Shown here: piece by piece, positions 12,501 through 18,573 of the stretch
Position numbering within the stretch: position 1 is the first letter of the stretch
How the letters are laid out: each line of letters opens with the position of its first letter
Assembly: GCF_014385165.1 (NCBI RefSeq)
Contig: NZ_JACRTF010000001.1
Coordinates: 372,001-436,000, forward strand
Origin: Jilunia laotingensis
GTDB lineage: Bacteria > Bacteroidota > Bacteroidia > Bacteroidales > Bacteroidaceae
Direction: 5' to 3'
Length of the DNA stretch: 64,000 bases
Notes under the pieces: generated by a model
What the model was told of the DNA's origin: nothing
Database searches by the model: none
Seen by the model: only the letters and a program-made list of their open reading frames with translations
Translations under genes and position numbers: made by a program

Positions 12501-13726
12501 GAAGTATTCACCTCAAGTTTATTGCCCGCACTGCGCAACACCCTACCATCACCGGTAGTAATCCATACAAAACCTTTCATGTCCTCTTCGATCTCTGTCA
12601 CATCCGCATTTATCTGCTGATCAAGCCGATTATAGGCATCTTCCGTAAAATCAACTTTTAAGACTCCGCTACCAAACGTACCTACCCATAATAGTTTCTG
12701 AGTATCATCCCAAAACAAATCTGTTATTTGTTGATCCATTCCGATCTGATGAAAGCGATCCACATGATCGATCTTGCAAGCCGACTGAATCAAATCTCTC
12801 GAATCGAACTTAAGCCGATAAAGCCCCGTCCAGGTAGAAACGCAATAAACATTCTCATCCATACGGACAATGCCTGTCACATAAGCATCCGAAATACGGG
12901 GATAACCGGAATTCCCCGCATCATGTATTACCCGCGAAGTATTTTTCTGTAAATCATAACACTCTATATCGCTCTGCAAAGCACCGACCCACAGATAATC
13001 TCCTTTTTGATAAATCGAGGTAATTTTCCCCTTACCCTCTTTCCTGTCCAACATCCGAGCATTCCCGGACAAAACATCACAAACAGCTATTCGGGTCTGG
13101 TCGACAACCACAAAAACAAACTTTCCGTCAGCGCCATGAAGATTCGTTATATTCCCTTTTATCAAAGGTTGTGCAGATACATCAACCATTATCTTTTCAT
13201 CCTCCCCCTTACCAGAACGAACCACCGTACCTGTGTAAAGGCCATTACGCGTACCTATATATAAAAGCTGACTGTTTACTGCATACAAAGAAGTAATTGT
13301 CCAGGCATCAAACGGCCTTTCAAACAATACCGGTAAATAAGTCCCCCCGTCCTGATCAAAGCAAGCAATTCCACCTTGCAATAGCTGGAGGTATAACAGC
13401 CCTTCCATATCTTCCGATATGGATCGGACAGCATGAATAACCGGTTGCGAGAGTGAATCATGCTTAGTGACCAAAGGGTAATTCCTAACTCTGAATCCAT
13501 CAAAACGACTAAGCCCCATATCGGTTGAAAACCATATGAAATTCTTTTTACCGCTATGAATGTCATAAATAGTATTATTGTTCAATCCACTTTTCAAGGT
13601 AACTAATGTCGTATTACCATAAAATGGCAAAGAATAAGAGTAGTACGGAGCCAGTAGGAGGCAAAGTATTATCAATATAACTTTCGTAAGAGGCTGTTTC
13701 ATTTGCGCACAAATAGTGGTGGTCAT
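9548..13726 (-). CDS. Hybrid two-component system regulator (HTCS) with a degenerate kinase core
   Basis: A 1392-residue single-chain sensor/regulator. Parts: signal peptide (about 13-32); two-propeller periplasmic sensor of repeated WxGT/WIT-type blades (about 40-680); Y_Y_Y Ig-like domain (about 720-792); membrane helix (about 798-818); HisKA-like helix; HATPase-like domain (about 965-1075); receiver domain (1132-1250) with E1139, D1140, phosphoacceptor D1182, T1212 and K1234; AraC-type DNA-binding domain (about 1290-1390). The phosphodonor His of the usual SHELRTPL is replaced by Gln: F-V-Q865-E-L-R-T-P (codon CAA at 11134-11132). The N-box is kept (N979, N983), but the G1 box reads SDNGKSQ and the G2 box has Glu1040 where a glycine is expected. 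The receiver and HTH look intact. HTCS proteins usually sense a glycan breakdown product and switch on a nearby utilisation locus; no susC/susD pair is in view. A second ATG at 13702 is an equally good start. Confidence 0.9.
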   Translation of the reverse strand: MTTTICAQMKQPLTKVILIILCLLLAPYYSYSLPFYGNTTLVTLKSGLNNNTIYDIHSGKKNFIWFSTDMGLSRFDGFRVRNYPLVTKHDSLSQPVIHAVRSISEDMEGLLYLQLLQGGIACFDQDGGTYLPVLFERPFDAWTITSLYAVNSQLLYIGTRNGLYTGTVVRSGKGEDEKIMVDVSAQPLIKGNITNLHGADGKFVFVVVDQTRIAVCDVLSGNARMLDRKEGKGKITSIYQKGDYLWVGALQSDIECYDLQKNTSRVIHDAGNSGYPRISDAYVTGIVRMDENVYCVSTWTGLYRLKFDSRDLIQSACKIDHVDRFHQIGMDQQITDLFWDDTQKLLWVGTFGSGVLKVDFTEDAYNRLDQQINADVTEIEEDMKGFVWITTGDGRVLRSAGNKLEVNTSFVPWTKGLKAEANYRMYKDGRGRLWFGDKSEEIVCIDPSTDEVTSYRLEPKGISDFKGTINSFCLDSRNRLWITSTEGLLLFNLSDNQCSLISLEDKVRKVKIVTAVAEDKEGNIWLGTDAGLKRIELHGDKGVLLGDYEQEAGLPISAVYSIYVNSYNQILVSYTDKILRIDGREKDKVESAFTLLNGLSSGHIFCMVDDQNGNTWVGSNSGIMTIRNDRTSFYNYGSFGNCNRVCRLRDGRLLWANSWGLIFFDPLSAKLNSNKDQLCMSDVRVNGEPVSVGEEVNGQVILSESPDLQREFVFNANNDDFTFYFSDMQYGMMERKMAYRLLPDEEWKMETLENGISYRRLPVGNYTLQVKLVYPDASEGELIEIPIRIKTHWWNTGWAYIGYALFCFGVFAVVFYYLDRKAKRRELHKAHEMELKETLNLSKMKQEQKQEIETMRNQLLTIFVQELRTPLSLIIAPLKEMSNEVTLPPGMLSKVRVAYRNSLGMLDACNQLLSIYTQRPLAEKLKVASYSADKIVDEVVFSVSELVKINQIDFQYEKRTRKEMELWVDKGRIRFVLHNLISNAFNHVRLSGSVHLFMQETVREGIHYCTIVVSDNGKSQVRDVRQAVEEGLKTDLTGIELGYDVMERVISLHHGTIAMKSEEGEGTEITIDLPIGKELLENDPNIIFVEQVDEEEVLEPIPLVREVQEKVLAPEEIVPQIVHEAPVSPKAKKTLLIVEDHKDIRLYLKVLFGKDYNILMAVNGQEGVDMAVKEQPDLILCDVMMPVKDGFECCREVKEGLDTCHIPFIMLTAKVEDEDIIHGLELGADDYILKPFTPGILKAKVRNLINGRINLKQMYTKLLMVPENGGEGEHAEDGEISKMEDPFISSLVKIIEENIREADFNVKKLASEMNMSQPTLYRKVKQSTDFTIIELIRGVRMKKAAVLLKKKIYAVQEVAEMVGYNDIPTFRKHFVDAFGTTPSTYANSLENS

Positions 13727-13752
13727 TACTTTATTGTTTCCAAATGGAGTTA

Positions 13753-13760
13753 CAAATATA
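13753..13760 (-). promoter_or_regulatory. -7 promoter box (TATATTTG) for the HTCS gene
   Basis: The minus strand reads TATATTTG, 27 bases before the first ATG at 13726. Confidence 0.45.
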
Positions 13761-13826
13761 ACTAAAAAACATCAAACAGAGAATCTATAATAAAAAAACT
13801 TATTTTTTTTGTCCCCGATACACCTT

Positions 13827-13855
13827 GAAAATAAAGAATCCCGCCCATGGGATTC
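13827..13855 (-). terminator. Hairpin terminator behind the small lipoprotein gene
   Basis: On the minus strand GAATCCC-ATGGGC-GGGATTC is followed by TTTATTTTC. It would end the transcript of the gene at 13990-14613 after a 3' region holding two copies of a repeated motif. Confidence 0.5.
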
Positions 13856-13914
13856 ATGAGCAGGATTCTTCAGAGGACCGCAATATAAGTGACTATTTAC
13901 TTATACACGATAAT

Positions 13915-13938
13915 ATTGTTTGTTTTGTGCATTCCTCA
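13915..13938 (-). repeat. Dispersed motif copy (TGAGGAATGC + ACAAAACAAAC)
   Basis: The minus strand reads TGAGGAATGCACAAAACAAA then CAAT. Related copies are at 13947-13971, 14671-14694 and 25321-25346 (all minus), with a weaker one at 18249-18258 (plus). Confidence 0.45.
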
Positions 13939-13946
13939 TTTTTACG

Positions 13947-13971
13947 ATTGTTTGTTTTGAGTATGCCTCAA
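13947..13971 (-). repeat. Dispersed motif copy (TTGAGGCATACTCAAAACAAAC)
   Basis: Second, slightly diverged copy, eight bases from the previous one. In this copy TTGAG and CTCAA can pair as a small hairpin. Confidence 0.4.
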
Positions 13972-13989
13972 CTTTTTTGTGTTGCAAGA

Positions 13990-14613
13990 TTACTTGCTAT
14001 ATTTCAACAATTGAAAACTATATGTTCCAGCTTGATTCCGGAAGTTATAATCACCCTTAAATACGATTGGAACCTTAACCAATAATCCACCCTCATCGAT
14101 TATTTTGAAATAAAGATAGCTCTGTGATTCAAAACCGTATGTATAACCGTCACCACCTACTACGGGAGCAAGAGACATTCCTTGTGCGCGCCAGTCAAAC
14201 AGATCTGAAGAATAAGAGTAATCGGTACCCCAATAATACACCTGATCTTTTTCGTTACTGAATTTCAGTGCTACATTCAAAACAAATCCTTCACCGGCAG
14301 CAGCACTGCGAGTATCAGCTTTATAATTCCCAGTCATGATTACCTTTTCATACTTACCATCAGTAGTCAAAGTACAATCATGCATTGTCTTACTGTTCTG
14401 ACGCAAAGCTTCTAACACACCGCGCATTTCTTCAGTCGAAACGGCCGGAATATTACCTGCATCGGCTACATTATATGAAGCATTTTCTACTCCATAAGTA
14501 CTTTTCACTGATTCAAAAAGAGAATTTTCTTCGATTGTTTCATTCTCTGCAGTTGAGCAAGAAGTGAAACCTAATACGATTGCGATAACGATAAATGAAT
14601 AAATAGTCTTCAT
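13990..14613 (-). CDS. Small lipoprotein of unknown function
   Basis: A 207-residue protein with a clear lipoprotein signal (about residues 1-18, lipobox FTSC, then a Ser/Thr/Glu-rich linker). The mature part is a mix of beta-prone segments with several aromatic residues (YYWGTDYSYSSDLFDW) and ends in a beta strand-like FQLLKYSK. I do not recognise the family. It stands alone on the minus strand with its own promoter (TATGTTTG at 14729-14722), a ribosome site held in a small hairpin and a downstream terminator, so it is an independent unit placed between the HTCS and the fimbrial locus. Confidence 0.8.
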   Translation of the reverse strand: MKTIYSFIVIAIVLGFTSCSTAENETIEENSLFESVKSTYGVENASYNVADAGNIPAVSTEEMRGVLEALRQNSKTMHDCTLTTDGKYEKVIMTGNYKADTRSAAAGEGFVLNVALKFSNEKDQVYYWGTDYSYSSDLFDWRAQGMSLAPVVGGDGYTYGFESQSYLYFKIIDEGGLLVKVPIVFKGDYNFRNQAGTYSFQLLKYSK

Positions 14614-14629
14614 AATTGGTCCTCCAATT
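14614..14629 (-). promoter_or_regulatory. Ribosome binding site inside a palindrome, directly before the lipoprotein ATG
   Basis: The minus strand reads AATTGGAGGACCAATT then ATG. The strong GGAGG site lies in a 6-bp stem with a 4-base loop, so folding could mask it. Such strong Shine-Dalgarno sites are uncommon in this window. Confidence 0.5.
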
Positions 14630-14670
14630 TTTTTGTTTGCTTATTATTAATTCTTTTTGTTTTTAATAAA

Positions 14671-14694
14671 GTTTGTTTCGTTTGCATTCCTCAA
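14671..14694 (-). repeat. Dispersed motif copy in the lipoprotein 5' leader
   Basis: The minus strand reads TTGAGGAATGCAAACGAAAC then AAAC, between the -7 box (14729-14722) and the start codon, so it is in the untranslated leader. Confidence 0.45.
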
Positions 14695-14721
14695 GGGGAC
14701 CACCATTTGTTTGTTCTGATG

Positions 14722-14729
14722 CAAACATA
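14722..14729 (-). promoter_or_regulatory. -7 promoter box (TATGTTTG) for the small lipoprotein gene
   Basis: Minus-strand TAnnTTTG match about 109 bases before the ATG at 14613. Confidence 0.45.
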
Positions 14730-15011
14730 GGTGTTTTATTCGTACTAAAAAAACTTTTTCGAGAAAAAATGAATGATTCACCTATCTTTTTTGAACGATT
14801 TACACCCTATACAAGTGCTTGGATAGAATTTACAACTTATTATTCGCCAACCATTGGTGAATCAAACACAGATGCATGCAAGAAATACCACCTCAAGGAA
14901 ATTGAATGATATACCACCTTAAAAGATTAATTCACCACTTATAACAGATATTCCTCTCACCGAATGGATAGAATTGCAAGAATTGCCTCCGAACAAAGAT
15001 GAATATGCCAA

Positions 15012-15042
15012 TTGACAGTTATTAAGAATCGAACTACTTTTG
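15012..15042 (+). promoter_or_regulatory. Promoter of the DUF3575-DUF3868 operon
   Basis: TTG at 15012-15014 and TACTTTTG at 15035-15042 fit the -33/-7 pattern with 20 bases between. It places the start codon at the ATG at 15072, not at an upstream TTG at 15012. Confidence 0.55.
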
Positions 15043-15071
15043 CTATCAAACAAAACAATGCCACCACGCAT

Positions 15072-15641
15072 ATGGAAAAGAAAAGAAAATTGTTTTTAAT
15101 CGTTTGTTTGTTCGCCTCTACCTTAATATATGGACAGGTAGTAGGTATTAAGACGAATGTGTTAATGGATATCACAAAAACCATTAACCTGGGAGCCGAA
15201 ATCGGCCTGAGTAAGAAGTATACCTTGGATTTGTATGCCAATTACAACCCTTGGGAAAAGAGTAAGACCAAAATGTTCAAGATGCTCGCCTTCCAACCGG
15301 AATTCCGCTATTGGTTCTGCGACCGTTTCAACGGACATTTTATCGGTATTCACGCACACGGAGGAGTCTACCAGGTAGCAGGGATCGATATGCCCTGGGG
15401 CATCTGGGACAATCTAAAGGATCACCGCTTCAAAGGAAACTTCTATGGAGCCGGAATCTCCTATGGGTACCAATGGATCATGAGCAAACACTGGAACATA
15501 GAAGCCAACATCGGTATCGGCTATGCACGCGTATCTTATAAGAAATACATTTGTGAAGAATGCGCTGAGCTACTTGAAAAAAGCCACAAGAACTACTTCG
15601 GGCCTACCAAGGCTGCTATCAGTTTAATCTATTTATTTTAA
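15072..15641 (+). CDS. DUF3575 family outer-membrane-type protein of the fimbrial locus
   Basis: 189 residues with a signal peptide (MEKKRKLFLIVCLFAST, cleaved near YGQ) followed by short amphipathic beta-strands (IGAEIGLSKKYTLDLYANYNPW, GHFIGIHAHGGVYQ, WNIEANIGIGYARVSY) ending in a terminal Phe after LIYLF, as in outer-membrane barrels. The family DUF3575 is typically found with DUF3868 proteins next to FimA/Mfa fimbrial genes in Bacteroidales. Its precise role is unknown; a barrel aiding fimbria assembly or anchoring is a reasonable inference. The start at 15072 follows from the promoter at 15012-15042. The DUF3868 gene follows after 18 bases. Confidence 0.82.
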   Translation: MEKKRKLFLIVCLFASTLIYGQVVGIKTNVLMDITKTINLGAEIGLSKKYTLDLYANYNPWEKSKTKMFKMLAFQPEFRYWFCDRFNGHFIGIHAHGGVYQVAGIDMPWGIWDNLKDHRFKGNFYGAGISYGYQWIMSKHWNIEANIGIGYARVSYKKYICEECAELLEKSHKNYFGPTKAAISLIYLF

Positions 15642-15659
15642 ACAAACGCTGCAAACGAT

Positions 15660-17114
15660 ATGAAAAAAGTAATATACCTTATTATATTAATGATATTGCC
15701 GGGAGTAAAATCCCTCGCCCAGTCTACTGTCGTATATAAAGACCAGATACGCGTAGAAAATCAGTCCGTGACCCGGAGTGACGACAATCGCCTGACCATC
15801 GCCATGGATATCATCATGCAAGCAAACATGAAGATTTCGTCCAACCGTTCGGCTACCCTTACCCCGATACTGGAAGCTAACGGGCACACCAAGGCTCTCC
15901 CTCCAATCGTTGTTTACGGACGGAAACGCGCACTCGTCAACGAGCGTAACAACAGTCTGCCGAAAGACGCATTCACAATTTTACACCGCAAACGTAAAAC
16001 GGAACAAAAGGTGAACTATCTGGTACAACTTCCGTATGAGGCTTGGATGCAAAAAGCAAACTTAGTGATGGATTGCGACCTTTGCGGTTGCCGTAATTTG
16101 GTAGAAGCCAATACACTCGACCCAATTACCACACTGAACATAGAACGTATCAAGCTTCAACCCGCCATTGCTTACATCACTCCTCAAGCCGAAGAGATCA
16201 AACGCCGTGCGGTAGAAGGCAGCGCGTTCCTCGATTATCCGGTCAACAAAACTGTGATTTATCCCGAATATCGCCGCAACCAGACAGAATTGGCAAAAAT
16301 ACGTGCCACAATAGACACGATCCGCAACGATAAAAACATCTCTATCACCGGTATACGCCTTGAAGGTTATGCCTCACCCGAAGGTGGTTACGCCAACAAT
16401 GCACGTTTGGCCAAAGGGCGTACGGCAGCTTTGTTAAGTTATGTCCGCAATTACTACGACTTCCCCGAAGGACTTATTACCATGTCATCTACTCCGGAAG
16501 ACTGGGCAGGCTTCCGTAAATTTGTAGAAAATTCCGCCTTAACCCAAAAAGAAGACATCTTGAGAATCATGGATGAGGACGAAAAAGATATGGATGTCAA
16601 GGAAAAACGCATTGCCCGACTGGTAGGCTCTGAAACTTACCGGTTCCTGCTGACAGAGTGTTATCCAGCCTTACGCCATTCAGACTACACCGTATCTTAT
16701 ACAGTTCGCGGTTTCAATCTTGAAGAGACTAAAGAAATCATCAACACTCATCCGCAGCAGTTGAGCCTGCAAGAGATATTCAATCTCGCCCAGACCTACG
16801 AACCGGGAAGTGAAGAATTCAACCATGCCTTCCAGATAGCAGCCTTGATGTTCCCGAACGATGCAACAGCCAATCTCAACGCTGCTGCCATGGAAATACA
16901 GAAAGGTGGAGACCTGACTGTTGCTAAAAAGTATATTGCCAAAGCCGACCCGAACGAAGGAGCTACTCTGAATAATCTGGGTGTAATAGCATTGATTGAA
17001 GGTGATTTGGACACAGCCGAGCAGTATTTCGTCCGTGCCAAATCAGCCGGGATAGCAGAAGCGGAAACGAATCTACACGAAATTGCTAAACAAAGAAACT
17101 TCCCTGTAGAATAA
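15660..17114 (+). CDS. DUF3868 family protein with OmpA-like domain and TPR tail
   Basis: 484 residues. Signal peptide (about 1-20, ending SLAQS). The first part (about 22-160) is the DUF3868 beta-rich domain with a four-cysteine-like CDLCGC at 139-144. An OmpA-like peptidoglycan-associating segment follows, with LEGYASPEGGYANNARLAKG at 234-253 and RTAALLSYV. The last 100 residues look like two TPRs (ANLNAAAMEIQKG, LNNLGVIALIEGDLDTAEQYF). In Bacteroides and Porphyromonas relatives this gene pairs with DUF3575 and precedes fimbrillin genes. An assembly or envelope-anchoring role is inferred, not shown. A perfect 15-bp hairpin follows the stop. Confidence 0.85.
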   Translation: MKKVIYLIILMILPGVKSLAQSTVVYKDQIRVENQSVTRSDDNRLTIAMDIIMQANMKISSNRSATLTPILEANGHTKALPPIVVYGRKRALVNERNNSLPKDAFTILHRKRKTEQKVNYLVQLPYEAWMQKANLVMDCDLCGCRNLVEANTLDPITTLNIERIKLQPAIAYITPQAEEIKRRAVEGSAFLDYPVNKTVIYPEYRRNQTELAKIRATIDTIRNDKNISITGIRLEGYASPEGGYANNARLAKGRTAALLSYVRNYYDFPEGLITMSSTPEDWAGFRKFVENSALTQKEDILRIMDEDEKDMDVKEKRIARLVGSETYRFLLTECYPALRHSDYTVSYTVRGFNLEETKEIINTHPQQLSLQEIFNLAQTYEPGSEEFNHAFQIAALMFPNDATANLNAAAMEIQKGGDLTVAKKYIAKADPNEGATLNNLGVIALIEGDLDTAEQYFVRAKSAGIAEAETNLHEIAKQRNFPVE

Positions 17115-17155
17115 GAAATACAAGCTTTTCTCCATACCTCAATAAATCGTTCCCA

Positions 17156-17196
17156 ACTGCCGGATAAGTTCTTTCCCATGAAACTTATCCGGCAGT
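17156..17196 (+). terminator. Perfect 15-bp hairpin after the DUF3868 gene
   Basis: ACTGCCGGATAAGTT (17156-17170) pairs with AACTTATCCGGCAGT (17182-17196) around an 11-base loop. The stem is strong but the following CCTATTTAG is not a clean T tract, so termination may be partial. Confidence 0.6.
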
Positions 17197-17346
17197 CCTA
17201 TTTAGTGGTAGTTCATAAATGCTCGTCTTATGAATGAAAGAGTGTCAAATAGCAGTTTTATTCTCCTTTTTGCTAACCGCTGCCTATCAAAAAAATGAGA
17301 AATAACGCCATTCATAGCAACATTCAAAATGACGAACTCCCCTACA

Positions 17347-17478
17347 AGCCTTCCTGAAGGCATGAAATAGCCCTCGCTAAGATATGAAATAGCTATTCCC
17401 AACAGATTGGATTACTATATCCAGCAGATTGAATAGCTATATCCAACAGATTAAGTAACTATAACCAGCAAATGAAAT
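17347..17478. repeat. Six degenerate tandem repeats with an exact 22-bp period
   Basis: Units start at 17347, 17369, 17391, 17413, 17435 and 17457. Examples: AGCTATTCCCAACAGATT at 17391 and AGCTATATCCAACAGATT at 17435; most units end in GAAAT or GAAT-like bases. The first two units diverge in the middle but keep the AGCC start and ATGAAAT end. A 22-bp period is close to two helical turns. Confidence 0.65.
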
Positions 17479-18015
17479 GTCCACAGCCATCACATTCAAC
17501 CTTTTTATGGCACAAAAGCACTATTAACATCAGCATTATTCCTCTATTTGTCCTGAACAGAAGAAGAGAATTGAAGTATCAAAAATGAATCAACATGCGC
17601 TATATGCTTTGTCATTTATAATCAATACAGAAGAAATGCATGCACCGCACACCATTAAACATGTTTTCATTGACAAAACGCAAAATTCCCGATCGAGCTA
17701 CAGTCCGTTTTTTCCGGACCAACGCATCCATGAGTCGAAATCCAGCATTTAAAACGTCATAAAAAGACAAATAGTCAAATTGACACTTGGACATCCTTCA
17801 AAAACATACAGATCTTTTTAATTCTCTCAAATATCTCCGGTTTATCAACCAAGACAGCTTTCTCAAGATAGCATTATCATTTTGTCCCTACTATCCCAAA
17901 TCTTCTCAAATGGATGAGAGTTAAAATCATCATCGACTTCTCAAGTACTCCAAATAAAAAAATCATATAATTTTCTTTGAAAAAAGATCGATTTTCGGAA
18001 GAAAAAGCAATAAGA

Positions 18016-18061
18016 ATTTGCGTGAATTCACCCACCATACGGTGAGAATTAAGCCGCAAAT
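18016..18061. promoter_or_regulatory. Interrupted dyad upstream of the fimbrial promoters
   Basis: ATTTGCG (18016-18022) pairs with CGCAAAT (18055-18061), and TCACC (18028-18032) with GGTGA (18041-18045), with small bulges. It sits 44-110 bases before the two -7 boxes and could be an operator. Confidence 0.35.
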
Positions 18062-18104
18062 CATTCATTTTTGATAAAAACACATACCATATTACCTCTT
18101 CCTA

Positions 18105-18112
18105 TATTTTTG
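18105..18112 (+). promoter_or_regulatory. Candidate fimbrial promoter 1, -7 box (TATTTTTG)
   Basis: TAnnTTTG match about 460 bases before the fimbrillin ATG. The -33 element is unclear. Confidence 0.35.
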
Positions 18113-18170
18113 CAGAAAACATCCCACAATTTTGAGAAAAACGCCATCCAGCGAATCCGTTATTAGCCTC

Positions 18171-18178
18171 TATCTTTG
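18171..18178 (+). promoter_or_regulatory. Candidate fimbrial promoter 2, -7 box (TATCTTTG)
   Basis: TATCTTTGCA is the commonest strong -7 form in Bacteroides. It would give a leader of about 390 bases before the fimbrillin ATG at 18574. Confidence 0.5.
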
Positions 18179-18248
18179 CATCGTCAGGTTAAGACAAGGA
18201 TATGCTGCTCCTTCAAAGAAACAGCTTCTCTCTTTTCTTCTTTAAATA

Positions 18249-18258
18249 TGAGGAGTGC
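18249..18258 (+). repeat. Weak copy of the dispersed motif (TGAGGAGTGC) in the fimbrial leader
   Basis: TGAGGAGTGC followed by an AAACAG-rich stretch, similar to but on the opposite strand from the TGAGGAATGC copies elsewhere. Confidence 0.3.
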
Positions 18259-18297
18259 CTAGAGAAACAGAAATTGAAAAATAAACAAAACATAGTT

Positions 18298-18369
18298 ATG
18301 AACAAAAAACAAACAAGAAACAATCCTTCAGAAAAAAGAAACACTCCACAGGAAGTCTCCTCCTTATAA
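18298..18369 (+). CDS. Possible 23-residue leader peptide in the fimbrial 5' region
   Basis: ATG AAC AAA AAA then 20 more codons to TAA. The peptide is basic and polar (MNKKQTRNNPSEKRNTPQEV then SSL). The A-rich sequence before the ATG resembles the leader in front of the fimbrillin ATG. There is no homology or start-site evidence, so this is a candidate only. Confidence 0.22.
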   Translation: MNKKQTRNNPSEKRNTPQEVSSL

Positions 18370-18573
18370 GATAAGGATCTTCCAAATCCAAAAGAATCTC
18401 ACACATGAACAGGGTCCCCACATTATTATTTAATAAACATGTATAATAATGACTCTCTCTCAAAAAAAGCAATCGAAAGATTGGATTTAAAAAAAAGGAA
18501 AGTACTCCTTATATAAAAGTACAAATTCAAAAACAAGAAAAATAAAATATTAATCAATTAAACTAATAAAATT

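Larger units (their letters stand above)
14614..15071. other. Divergent intergenic region between the lipoprotein and DUF3575 genes
   Basis: It holds the lipoprotein promoter, leader and a motif copy on the minus strand, and the DUF3575 promoter at the right end. In between are an 8-base inverted repeat (GATTCACC 14775-14782 with GGTGAATC 14856-14863) and AT-rich sequence. I see no convincing gene. Confidence 0.5.
17115..18573. other. 1.46-kb non-coding region in front of the fimbrillin operon
   Basis: No credible long gene was found. In order: a terminator-like hairpin (17156-17196), a stretch of unknown nature (17200-17346), six degenerate 22-bp repeats (17347-17478), an AT-rich stretch, an interrupted dyad (18016-18061), two -7 promoter boxes (18105, 18171), a leader with a TGAGGAGTGC motif and a possible 23-codon ORF (18298-18369). 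The long leader before the fimbrillin ATG suggests post-transcriptional or phase-type control. Confidence 0.6.

Noticed and set aside
15012..15071. Longer start for the DUF3575 protein
   Set aside because: It would begin with TTG inside the likely promoter (-33 at 15012, -7 at 15035-15042) and lack the signal peptide start seen at 15072.
17202..17402. 66-residue minus-strand open frame before the 22-bp repeats
   Set aside because: No recognised domain, and it runs into the repeat array, where a chance open frame is expected.
17347..17478. CRISPR array
   Set aside because: Units are contiguous and degenerate, with no unique spacers between repeats, and no cas genes are in the window.
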